Assembly (NCBI RefSeq): GCF_029931775.1
Contig: NC_079316.1
Coordinates: 62,002,064 to 62,066,063 of the forward strand
Length of the DNA stretch: 64,000 bases
Origin: Euleptes europaea
Taxonomy: Eukaryota > Chordata > Lepidosauria > Squamata > Sphaerodactylidae
Direction: 5' to 3'
Positions 52,855 to 63,859 of the stretch are shown here, in pieces. The notes under the pieces are model-generated. The model worked only from the letters and a program-made list of their open reading frames with translations. It was not told the origin of the DNA and searched no databases. How positions within the stretch are numbered: position 1 is the stretch's first letter; each line of letters starts with the position of its first letter. Position numbers and translations under genes: made by a program.

Positions 52855-55425
52855 TCCAAATATATATTAATTACATCAAAAGAAAAAGAGAAGAGGTGTA
52901 CATATAATAAACAATAACAGTAAAGAATAAATAATGATAGCAACAATTATGAGCAGTAAACAGTGATATAATAATAAGCATTAAATGATAATTATCATAA
53001 TAACTCTGGCCGCCGTTATCATATATGTAAAAAATTCTTCTGAAATTTTTGGAATATTTTTGGCAAAATGCCCAACAGCATACTCTTGGCTTCCATAGTA
53101 AATTTAATTTTTTAATTTTACTAGATTTCGGCATGTATTTCTTTCCGATTTTTTTTGTCTTTTTGCACGTCTACTGTATATGATAAAGAGTGCCATCCAC
53201 CTCTTTACATTTCCAATGTTTCTCTTTATAGTTCTTCTCCATCTTCTTGATATCCTTTGGAATAATATACCACCAAATAAACACCTTATACCAGTTTTCT
53301 CTTAATGTTTGACTCACTGTAAATGTTAGATCTTTCATTCGTAAGGTTTCCCATTATTGGAGAGATATTTCTTCCTCAAAATTTTGCATCCATCTAACCA
53401 TACATGTTTTAACGTTCTGTTTCTGTGTCAAATTGAAGTAATAGCTTATAAATTCATCCTAATGACTGTTCTTTTTGCGGCATTTCAAATTTAATAAGCA
53501 ACCTTATTATGCCTCTTGCTGTGTGAATGTTCTTTTTTAATCTTGAAACTAGTTGAAAATATAGTAGCCATTGTACTTTTTTTGCCTTCATCCTTCATCT
53601 TTTGCCAAGATTTGATTTCTCCTTGAGAGTTTATCATGTCTCCATATGTTATAAAATCATTATTTTTTCTCACATTCTTATCATAGTATGCCTCTATAGG
53701 GGACATTAATGGGGATATTGTGTAGTGTCCTAATTACTTATAGCATTCAATCAAGTAATTCAAGACAGAGGTTAACAATTAAGCAGGTCTTTTATTGATC
53801 AATAAAGAGCATAGCTCACGTGGAAGAGACTCTTTCAAAGGTCAGAGCTCTCCACCTAGAACAAAGGGTTACAACATGTTTTATAGGTCATTAGACAGAC
53901 AACATTAATGATGCTTGCGTAGAAGACTTTAGCCACTGACCATTAAGAACGTATAAACAAGCATTTACATATCCTATAGAATCTTGTGAAGGCGTCACCC
54001 TAGCTGGTAATGAAGATCTGCATCCCTTCACATTCTAGGATGACATTAATGGTCTCATCAATCACTAGCCTGTTAGCTCATTAGCTTGTTAGCGAGGCTG
54101 CTTGTACCATGCAAGACACAGAGAGCAATGATTTCACTTGGTCAGCTGCCTGTAGACAGTTGCAGGTCACTCTGACCCAATTTCCTTACAGTAGGAAATG
54201 TCTGTTGACCAAAGAATCCATGTTACCCATAATGCATCGTGATTCTACAATTGTATATAAGAATATATATGTGTGTGTTATGCTATGTGAATATGTGTAT
54301 ATATATAAAGAATATATGTTTTTCTCTTAAACTAAATTAATAAGGCACTACAATTGGAGGGCTAACTCTTCTTCGAGTAGATTCCCAAATTCTGAGTAGT
54401 CCATCTCTAATTACATGGCTTCTATTTTGCATTGTATTTTTGACTGATTTTTAAGTCCATAGGTAATTATGTAAACCTTCTTCCAAATCTGCCATTTCTA
54501 ATTTTATTACTCTTTGATCTGGGTTTTTAATCCAATCCACAATCCAAACCAGGCCAGCTGCTTGAAAAGAGAATTTAATATTAGGTACTGCTGGTCCTCC
54601 TCTCTTTTTCTCATCTTGTAAAACTTTAAATCTGATGATTTATCTGTTTCTGCCATCCCTTCAAGGTTTTTTTTCTTGTATATTAGACTGGGAACATCTG
54701 AAATAGAAAAAATAATTTTGACAATACATTCATTTTTATTGTAGAAATTCTTCCTAGCCATGAAATTTTTAGTTTAGACCATCTCTGTAGGTCCTCTTGT
54801 ATCTTCACCCACATTGTTTTGTAATTTGTTCTATAACTTTTCATTTTAAACTCTTCTCCATCCATTTTCAATCCTTTAATTCTTGGGTCTTGTCTGACTT
54901 GTAGCACAAAAATAAATAAAAGTGGCAATAATTGACAGCCTTGACGTGTTCCTTTTTTGATTTGAAATCTGTCAGTTAACACTCCAGTTAACACACAATA
55001 TTAAAATCTTCGCCTGCTGTTTTGTATAAATACTCTGTATGCAGTTCATGAATCTTGAGCTGCAATTTAAACTTCTAAATGTTTTCAATAAAAAGTTCCA
55101 AGCTACATTGTCAAATGCTTTTTCGGCATCTAGAAATATAAACACTGCTTTCTTCTCCTTTTTTCACAAATTCTATTGCATTAATCATATAATGTATATT
55201 GTCTTTCATGAATCTCTTTGGTATAAAGCCAGTCTGATCTGTAAGAATTAGTTTTGTTATACATTTCCTTAGTCTCTGACTTTATTGAGGTAAAAGGTCT
55301 ATTGTCCAAAAGTTTATTGAGATGGGTGTATAAGATTGTGGTAGTGTTGGATCATTGCCTTTATGTATCAATGTTATGTAAGCTTCCTGCCAAGTGTTCA
55401 GTTTTATGTAAGTGCTTATTTTAGA
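52855..55425 (-). mobile_element. L1-clade LINE, old, 5'-truncated, LTR inserted
   Basis: The minus strand encodes DRFQIKKGTRQGCQLLPLLF at about 54920-54970, the L1 reverse-transcriptase motif, then MWVKIQEDLQRWSKLKISWL and GRISTIKMNVLSKLFFLFQ, the region past the RT active site. Frames shift repeatedly. A solo LTR splits it at 53721-54352. Outer borders are estimates. Confidence 0.85.
53721..54352 (-). mobile_element. Solo LTR, family B, inside the L1
   Basis: 632 bp with TGTAGTG...CACTACA ends and a 4-bp target duplication ATTG (53717-53720, 54353-54356). AATAAA on the minus strand near 53790-53795 marks the polyadenylation side. L1 sequence continues on both sides. No internal retroviral region is present. 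It is younger than the L1 that contains it. Confidence 0.88.
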
Positions 55426-55985
55426 TTTTGTTTGTGCTGGTTTCTATCAGCTCCATGATACTGCAGCTCCTGAAGACCTGGCTGAGTGGAAAAGTCCAGT
55501 TGGTGCCAAGGCGGTCATTAGAGGCTTGATAACAAGATGGCATTGTATATTAATGGTTAAAGGATGAGAGAAGCAAAGGCACAAGAAACAGAAAAGGCAT
55601 TTCAGGTCACCTTAGCTGTTCCAGTACCTCTTCAGTACATTACAGTATTTCTGTGCAACACATTGAAAAGGCTGAAAGTATTTCATTACAAAAATAATTC
55701 TGCTCTCCAAGGGCTTTTTTGTCAAAGCAAGAATACTTTTTCCAAGAGCAGAATACTTTACACCCACTATCCTCTCTCCCTCTTACTCTAGCGGCATCTT
55801 TTCATTCAATAATTTCTTTTATTCCATTCGCTGTTTAACAATTGCAAGGGGAAGCAGCCATCTGGGAGAGTACTAAAGGCAGAGGCTTTTAATTGCCTAG
55901 CCTCTTTATTAACTGGATTTCTAATTAAGTGCCTGTGATAGCTTTTATGACAATTAATGTGTTTCTCAGACTCGCAGAGAACCTG

Positions 55986-56185
55986 GGTAGCCTAGGCTAG
56001 CCCAATCTGGTCAGATCCTGGAAGCTAAGCAGGGTTGACCCGTGTTAGTATTTGGATGGGAGACCACCAAGGAAGTCCAGGGTCATGACACAGAGGCAGG
56101 GAATGGCAAACCACCTCTGACCATCTCTTTCCTTGAAAACCCCATGGGGTTGCCATAAGTCACCTATGACTTGATGGCAAATAAA
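55986..56185 (+). repeat. 5S-rRNA-derived SINE
   Basis: GTCAGATCCTGGAAGCTAAG then GTTAGTATTTGGATGGGAGA; the body GGGAATGGCAAACCACCTCT; the end GTCACCTATGACTTGATGGC. Confidence 0.9.
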
Positions 56186-56311
56186 TAAGTAAACACAGAA
56201 CAAGCAGAATGCCCCAACAAATGGGCACCAGCTGAAGATTTTTAAAGCAAATGGTGATATGAAATTAGGTCTCAAGATTATTGTAAAATAACCTATCAGT
56301 AATGTTGAAGA

Positions 56312-56585
56312 AGAAGAAGAGTAGGTTTTTATATGCCGATTTTCAGCTTACAATCTCCTTCCTTTCCTCTCCCCACAACAGACACCCTGTGAGGTAGGTG
56401 GGGCTGAGAGAGTTCAGAGAACTGTGACTGGCCCAAGATCACCCAGCTGGCTTCATGCGTAGGAGTGGGGAAACCAACCTGGTTAACCAGATCAGAGTCC
56501 GCCACTCATGTGGAGGAGTGGGGAATGAAACCCAGTTCTCCAGATTAGAGTCCACTGCTCTTAACCACTATACCACTCTGGCTCT
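56312..56585 (-). repeat. tRNA-derived SINE, GTGTAGTGGTTAAGAGC type
   Basis: Reversed tail GTAGGTTTTTATATGCCGAT, body CTGTGACTGGCCCAAGATCA, head TCTTAACCACTATACCACTC. It shares its 5' flank with 60806-61099. Confidence 0.87.
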
Positions 56586-56720
56586 AAGCAGCAGTCAGGG
56601 ATTTACCAAAAGAATAGTAATGCTGCTTGGTAGCTGGAAGTCTTCCCCCCCGCCACCAATGCCATTGGAAAATGATACTAGTCAGAGGATGAGGGAGTGG
56701 CAGAGTGGTGGAAGGGGAGT
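56581..56720. repeat. SINE-flank duplication, copy 1
   Basis: About 140 bp (GCTCTAAGCAGCAGTCAGGG to GGCAGAGTGGTGGAAGGGGA) nearly identical to 61095-61230, in the same position relative to a SINE head. Confidence 0.9.
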
Positions 56721-57426
56721 TTTTGAATCTGGCACAAGAGAGTTTAGAGCTGTGGGTTTTGCTGTACTGAAAGTCTGTGAATGACCCATTCTGTTGCTTT
56801 TGGAATCCGATGCAAGAGCAGTGGCTTTGCTGCATGCTTTTATTTTCTTCCACTGGACCCTGCCTCTATACTGGAAAATAAAGCAAGAATTACAGAGACA
56901 TTAGTGCTCTTTCATCCGAAGGAAGCTATTTTTTTAGTACTACATCTTGACGGTTTGCCAACTGGGAAAGTAGAGATTACATAACAATACAATTTCTCTC
57001 ATTATTCTATCAGGCAATACACTTCAGTACCCTTTGAATGACGAGTGCTTTGAGAATACTGACATTCATTTAACACTTCCTTAGTTCTATGCCTTATCTC
57101 ACCCTGACAGTATCTTGAGGTGGGTCATTATTATTCCTGTTTTAAAGGCAGGTCAGTCAGGCTGAAAGAATGAGTTTGCAAAGAAGAATCTATAGACTTT
57201 TGCATTAAACCTCAGTCCTCACTGGCAGGGTTCCTATACATTTAGCAGCTGCAGGACAGATTAAAACTGAGTAGGTTTCCCTCATGCTGCACAAGCCAGC
57301 TTGGCATAGTGGTTAGAGTGTTTGACTAGGATCTGGGAGACCCAGGTTCCAATCCCCAGGTTGCTATGGAAGCAGTTGGGTGACCTTGTGCGAGTCACTC
57401 TCTCTCAGCCTAACCTACTTCACAGG

Positions 57427-58141
57427 TAGGGTTGCCAACCTCCAGGTTATTCAACCGTTGGAAGGTTTTTAAGGAGAGAGCAGCCATTGTGGCGCGTAAA
57501 GATCCTTAAGAAATTCACTTAGGAAAATAACCACCAAGTATTGGCTGAAGAAGCCACTATTGTGGTGAAAGCATGATTGTTAATCCGGAAAACGCTCCCA
57601 TGCTGTCATAATTTATTGGATGAGATTCCATACTGTTATATTCCATCAATATTATTTGACATATGAAGACACCTGCAAAGAAAATATATGATTAGAACAT
57701 TAGCCAACAAGGCTGAAATGCTAAAATTTTGTAAAAAGTTTTGTAAATACTTACCTTTAAGAAGTTTCTGTTTATGTATGTCTGTATGTTGATTTGTTTA
57801 AACACAGATAAGTACGTGTTTCACATTACACGTTTGTTGAGTTGGTTGTTGTTTCACAGTAAACCACTTTGTAACACATTAGCACATTTTGTTTGAAGTG
57901 ATTGTGATAGTACCTTTGAGCCCTTTACTGTCAGTTTTGTCCAGCCTCCAGGTAGTGGCTGGAGATCTCCTGCTATTACAACTGATCTCCAGGCGACAGA
58001 GATCAGTTTCCCTGGAGAACATGTCCGCTTTGGCAATTGGAGTTTATGGCATTTAAGCCCCTCCCCTCTCCAAACCCCATCCTCCTCAGGATCTACTCCC
58101 AAAATCTCCTGGTATTTCCCTACCTGGAACTGGCAACCCTA
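57427..58141 (-). mobile_element. hAT-type MITE with a further insertion
   Basis: The ends are TAGGGTTGCC/GGCAACCCTA with exact 8-bp flanks TTCACAGG (57419-57426, 58142-58149). The MITE itself is cut at its 21st base by the insertion at 57448-57940. Confidence 0.92.
57448..57940. mobile_element. Unclassified 493-bp insertion inside a MITE
   Basis: Bounded by CCAACCTCCAGGT (57435-57447) and CCAGCCTCCAGGT (57941-57953), a 13-bp target duplication with one mismatch, which suggests a retroposed element. The interior GGCTGAAGAAGCCACTATTG then GTGGTGAAAGCATGA resembles tails of Penelope-like or similar elements, from memory only. Confidence 0.7.
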
Positions 58142-58260
58142 TTCACAGGGTTCCTGTGAGGATAAAATGTATGAGAAGCAAGAACATTGTACACTACCCT
58201 AAACTACTTGGAGGAAGGGTAGCTTAAAAATGTGTTACGTAAATAAATACTCTGTGTAAT

Positions 58261-59489
58261 TTCTATTGGCCTTGGAACAACTCCATGTCTGACAGATTTG
58301 AAGTTAGCTTAAACACCATAACAATATTCCAAATATCCATTCATTTATCATCATGATGGGTTAACCCAGTTTATCAAGCTGGCTCAGCAATTAAAAGGAT
58401 TTCAGATTAATACTTGATTGAGCAGATTTACTTTATATTTGAGCCAAGGCTGCTTTCCTCTTAATGCTGTGATTTCATGCACTGTGTACTAATTTCAAAT
58501 ACAGGAAGATTTCAGTGGAATAGCTCAGCAAAATGGTGGCATCACTTTGTTAATTCCTGCTGCTTCATCATCAAAACTCATAGCATCAAATGGCACTGGA
58601 TTCCACCCCCCCCCCCTCCAAGCTATCTACTCTTGGTCCGGTTTTTGGGCTATGTTGGAACAAAATAGTATTTGTGACCCCAGAACACTCTTCTCCCTTA
58701 ATGCATGCTCCCATTCTGCTTTGCATTCTTTCCTTCAAGTTATAATTGATGGAACTATCCGACCATTAAGCCATTCGGATATAAAATAAATACATTACAA
58801 CATGCATTTTTACCTAGTGGAACCTTTCATTGTCAGAGCTTAAATGCCATGGAACATATCTGAACCCAAATCAGCAACTGTGGACTTGAAATGAGCAGAA
58901 AAATCCAATGGCTGATCCGATGCCCAAGATAAAATAATGGCTGCTTCACCTTTCCTGCTTCCATGTTACTTTCATTTTGCTACTCTTCTGTGAACAACAG
59001 AAGAACAACATGGTGGCAACTTCTCCATGTAACTATAATCTAACACCTGCCCAGCTGCAAGTCTATACTTTCAGTCACCAAGGCACGACTGAAGAGTAAG
59101 GCCAAGCTACACAATATGCGCAATGGGCACTGGGTCACGGGATGTGACCAGACTCTCAGTCAGATGCACATCGGGGAACTCACTTCAAAAAGGACTCATT
59201 TGCTCAGCGCTGCAGGGGGACACTGCAAGAGGGGAGAAGTACATCCAGTTACCTTTCCACCTGCTTTTGCCAGCAGAAAATGAGACAGGGGAGGGACTTT
59301 TCAGCCCCTTTCTCAGAGAAAAGGGCTGAAAAGCCCGTCCACTTCCCTTTCCACTGGCAAAAATGGGTTTGGGAGGAAACTAGAAACTCCTTCTCCCCTC
59401 ACACTGCTCCTTGACAGAGCTGAGCAAACAAGTGCCAACTGGGGTCATCAGGCAGCCATCTATCGGCTATATCACCGCTTAGGATGGCC
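58261..59489. other. Intergenic, nothing recognised
   Basis: A C run at about 58607-58617; no gene. Confidence 0.45.
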
Positions 59490-59790
59490 CGTCTGGCATC
59501 AACCAGAGCCCAGGCCTTTTCCAGTGTGGCTCTGGTTCTGTGGAATGGGGACCCCCTCACTGGAAATCTTTAGGAGGCACTGCAAATCCTGCCTGTTTGC
59601 CAGGGCTTTTGAGGGGTTTGGTAGGCATCCATTAAGGGGAGAGGGGGGGAGATTTGGGGTTTGTTATTTTATTTTTAGTTTTAAACTAAACTGAAAATGT
59701 TTTAAACTATTGTAAGCTTCCTTTAACCATGAGAAATGGTAGGATATAAATGCTTTAATAAACAATCAAACAAACACATAAAGGCACAAT
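59490..59790 (+). mobile_element. L2-clade LINE, 3' end
   Basis: The frame reads QAFSSVALVLWNGDPLTGNL, like the ORF2 C-terminal RTFSVAAPRLWNSLP motif, then a 3' UTR ending AGGATATAAATGCTTTAATA. Confidence 0.75.
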
Positions 59791-60805
59791 GAGTTACTCC
59801 TTGCTCATTTTGGGCAATCCATTTACGAAGCATGGAGTTTCCATGTAACTTCCAGTGTACAGTTATTCATGCAGAATTACAGGTGTAATTTGTTAGTGAC
59901 TGTCAGTGCCAAGATCTGACTGCAAGTTTGGATTCCTTTATGGTTCTAGAGTTGAAAAGTGTGATTTTGTGCGTTGCATTATTAGAAATAATTCCAAAAT
60001 AACTTGTTCCTCCAATATATTACTTGCCTTCTAAAGTTAAAGCAGCTGTTTCCATCTAACTACAGAACGCTGGCTCAAAAAAGCTGTGCTGAATTCTTAC
60101 TATTGCCTGTCATGTTAATGACCTGCTTTTTGTCAGAAACAGGCAGCTGAAATGCCATCTATTTTTAGGCCAAGAAAAAAGATGCTAAGAAGTCAACTGG
60201 CAGAGTGACATGGCTCTGAAGGAACCCAAGTATATATCCTGCATGTCCAAGAGGCAAATTTTTGGCTGACAGGTAACTTCACAGATAGGTTCAAAGGCTG
60301 AAGTGTTTGGATCCTCAGTGGATCCAGATAGTTTCTTCCAAATTCACAGATTATTAATCACAGATACGACTCCAAGATATGCGGAAGAAGTGTCTAGAGT
60401 TATCATTGGCTAGTGTCTGAGAGTGCAAATGCTTTCCCATCTTAATGATTGCAGAGCCATATAAAATATCTGCATTCTTGCTCCATGGCAACAACAACAA
60501 AAGAGACTGATCATATTTTTCAAGAAAGGTTCGTATGCACTCTCAAACACCTCAAAACCTTCAAAGGTACTGCTCAACCCAACCACTCAGTTGTACCCAG
60601 TTCTATGATGCGAAAATGATAAACACACATTGTGGTGATGGACGGTGACTGTGCTAAAACAAAAAACAAAGTCATGTGTCCATCCAGGGCACCTGGAACC
60701 CGAAGAAGGGGCAAAAAGCCTCTCACCCACAGCTGTTTCCATTGGTGGCACAGGAATGAAGCTGGCTCCTTCCCCTTTACAGTATGTGGAGCCACACAGA
60801 GTGAC
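59791..60805. other. Intergenic, nothing recognised
   Basis: No gene or clear repeat. Confidence 0.45.
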
Positions 60806-61099
60806 AGAGTTGGTTTTTATACTCCACTTTTCTCTACCTTTAAGGAGTTTCAAAGCGGCTTACAGTCGCCTTCCTTTCCCCTTCCCACAACAGACACCTT
60901 GTGAGGTAGGTGGAGTTGAGAGAGTTCTGCGAGAACTAGGACTAGGCCAAGGTCACCCAGCAGGCTTCATGTGGAGGAGTGGGGGAACCAACCTGGTTCA
61001 CCAGATTAGAGTTCACCGCTCATGTGGAGGAGTGGGGAATGAAACCTGGTTCTCCAGATTAGAGTCCACTGCTCTTAACCGCTATACTACGCTGGCTCT
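60806..61099 (-). repeat. tRNA-derived SINE, GTGTAGTGGTTAAGAGC type
   Basis: Reversed tail AGAGTTGGTTTTTATACTCC, head CTCTTAACCGCTATACTACG. It is the partner of 56312-56585. Confidence 0.88.
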
Positions 61100-61230
61100 A
61101 AGCAGCAGTCAGGGATTTACCAAAAGAATAGTAATGTTGCTTGGTTGCTGGAAGTCTTTCCCCCCCAAATGCCATTGGAAAATGATACCAGTCAGAGGAT
61201 GAGGGAGTGGCAGAGAGGTGGAAGAGGAGT
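61095..61230. repeat. SINE-flank duplication, copy 2
   Basis: Matches 56581-56720 apart from a few substitutions and a small indel at the C run. Confidence 0.9.
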
Positions 61231-61292
61231 GGGGAATCAAACCCTTTCTCCAGATTAGAGTCCACCGCTCTTAACCACTACACAACGCTGGT
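61228..61292 (-). repeat. tRNA-SINE head fragment
   Basis: GAGGAGTGGGGAATCAAACC then CTCTTAACCACTACACAACG, head-half only, joined directly to the duplicated flank. Confidence 0.75.
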
Positions 61293-62720
61293 GTATGCTC
61301 TATTGAACACAATTTAATTTTTAATAAACATATATAGGATTGGGATGTAAAATATTTAAGTGAGCTACACATGAAGCCTGCTGGGTGACCTTGGGCCAAA
61401 CCTTCCTGCCCTTCCTCTCATGATCTGCCTAAATTCACAAGTTGTTGCCCTACTGATCTAAAAAAAAAGCTACAATATACATAAAGTAAGTTAAGTAACC
61501 TAATCAACATATTTGTTTTGCAATTACCATATAGCTGAGTTGTTATAAAATTTCCAATTATCGGGTAAAATGCTGATACCATTTATTTTACATGGAGTCA
61601 CACAGCTGACCCCAGAGTCCAATTTGTGTGAGAAATATTTACTGAAGAATTTCATGCCCATTGGGCACTTTGCTTCCCTTGCTACCCATTGACCAGGAAA
61701 GCACTTGGAACAACTATACAGAGTAACAAAAGTAGGGCTCCTGATTATAAGTGTTTTTCCATACCTTCTTGCAACTCTATCTTAGTAATCTAACAACCAC
61801 TTCCCTTATTAATCATTTTGCTTTACAGGCTCCATTTAAATTACCTTAAATAATCTCATCTTAAGTTTAAGATCATGAGAGCAATTTTTTCCCCACATGC
61901 TAAAGAGAGAATGTGGACATTAATCATGAAGGTGGATGATAGGTTGAAAAGCTGCTGCCAGCATGCACAAAAGAATCAAAAAAGTGAAAGTGTAGGATGG
62001 AAACAGGTATATTAACAATACATAAGAAACCTGGGAACATACTGCTCCAGTCAAATTTGGACCCATTGTCCAAAGTCAACAGGAAGTACTAATTGGCAGC
62101 CAGCCTATTCCAGCATTGAAGACTAGACAACCTCTGTTGGCATCTGGCTCTAACTGAGACAAGATGTACTGAGAAGTTACAAGTGGTCATGCTGACTCCT
62201 GCTAATTCCAACAAAAATTTATCAAGACTTTCTGTCTAGACAACTCCATTTTATGAACCCATTTATCCTGGGCAGCCTATTTCTCTTGAAACCCAAACAA
62301 GAAGGAAAATCTCCAATTCACATGTTATGCTCCATGGTAATACCCCAATAAGGAGTGAGAGGTCATACAACTCTTTGCTTTTCTCTCCTGCTTAAGTTTT
62401 CAGTCTGAACAGACATTGCCCTGTTGAAGAGTAGTACCCTGATTGCTCTGCATTTCAGACCTTTGATAAGTGCTTTATCTAGTGTGTTAAGAGGTGGGAA
62501 AACAGGCATAGAGGTAGGTCTAATTGACAAATTTAAAAATTAATAAGTCACCTTACTAATGGATAATATACACCAGAGGTCTCAAATGTGAATGTCGATC
62601 TTCTGACAAATATATGCAACATCATGAAATCCATCCACTTTATTAGATGTTGCCATCATAACACTAAGTGTTAACAGTCAGCTAGAAAGGGCCGCGACTC
62701 GATGTAATGAGGGTGCGTGT
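61293..62720. other. Intergenic, mostly unassigned
   Basis: Only a SINE scrap at about 61365-61398 (CCTGCTGGGTGACCTTGGGC). No gene. Confidence 0.45.
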
Positions 62721-63284
62721 TGTAGCCTCCTGGGTGACTCCAGAGGGGGAAGCAAGGCTTTGCGGGAGGGGCGGAGTCTTGGTCTCGCCCTTCTGTTCGA
62801 GATCCGCCGCGCTCTCCCATGATCCCAGCTATGGGAGACGGCGCAGGAGGGGGACGTCAGGGGGCTGCTGGCATCCTGCGCATGCCCTGAGTCTATTTAA
62901 AGTTGCTCCGCCTAGCAGCGGCCCCTTTTCGCAGCCAGATGGCGAGGATCTCGGGAGGGAGCACATCATCGTTACCCAGCTAGGGAGCTGGCTTTGGGTG
63001 CTCCACTCCCAGGTAGCGTTGGCCTCACAGAGAGATCTGTGTCCAGGAGGGGTCCTTTAACGCTACTCCGGTGCTGTCCCAATCACGTGGTTTGGGGCCG
63101 TTTATTGATGCTTTCGATCATTGGACAACAGGGTGGTTTCCGATCTCTGGATCCGCCCCCATATTCTGCCAATGCTCCAATCTGTTGTAATCAATAAATG
63201 TGTGTCCATTTATTACCCAAAAAAGTACATTGTGTATTATTGGGTTTAACCTTCCCCTGGGGAGCCTTTGCCCGTGGGGCCACA
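62721..63284 (+). mobile_element. Solo LTR, family A, plus strand
   Basis: 564 bp with TGTAGCC...GGCCACA ends and flanks GTGT/ATGT (3 of 4). The GC-rich U3 is followed by a TATA-like TATTTAAA at 62894 and AATAAA at 63193-63198. Homologous to 21727-22156, which lacks part of U3. The borders are best estimates. Confidence 0.75.
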
Positions 63285-63792
63285 ATGTATGTTTCTGTTA
63301 ACCCAGTTTCTGCTGCATGTAAATTGGTTGAAAACACTACTAGAAATATTAACATATATAGAACAAGCCCAACTGAAGAATAATTGCTTCTACAAAGAGA
63401 AGTCCTGCTACATTATATATACATAGAGCTGTTTTCAGAATGTCATTGATCAGGCAGCAAGGAGTGTTCTGGTACATATTATATACTTGGCATTCCAAGG
63501 GCCTGTTAATAAAGTCATTCCCTACAGGCTCCTGAGTAAACATAACAGTTAGTATTGGTTAAGAGGACAGGTCCAGTATACCTCATTAAAGAATAGAGAG
63601 AAATAGGGCATGCAGTCCTCCATGGATCTCTGTTGGGACATATTAATAAATGAATACGAACTATGGGGTGAGTACTGAGGTACCCAAGTGTGCAGATGAC
63701 AACAAATTATTAATGACGGTGAAAACCCAAAGAGACTGTCAAGAGCTCGAAAAGTATTTCTAAACTTAGTAAATGAACAACAGAAAGGAAAT

Positions 63793-63858
63793 ATACTTAA
63801 ATTATTATTACAATTATTAAATTATTATTACAATTATTAAATTATTATTACAATTATT
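63793..63858 (+). repeat. 20-bp tandem repeat, AAATTATTATTACAATTATT
   Basis: Three head-to-tail units with little divergence, next to a SINE tail. Confidence 0.92.
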
Positions 63859-63859
63859 T

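Larger units (their letters stand above)
57293..58260 (+). repeat. tRNA-SINE split by a MITE
   Basis: The head and body (AGCTTGGCATAGTGGTTAGA, GGGTGACCTTGTGCGAGTCA) stop at CTTCACAGG, and the tail resumes at TTCACAGGGTTCCTGTGAGG, with the MITE 57427-58141 between. Confidence 0.85.

Noticed and set aside
18609-56185. 5S rRNA-like sequences at 18609, 49150, 55986 and 6741
   Set aside because: They carry only part of 5S rRNA joined to a SINE body and are diverged, so they are SINEs and not rRNA genes.
62707-63060. 117-codon frame
   Set aside because: Lies within the U3/R part of a solo LTR; GC-rich composition explains it.
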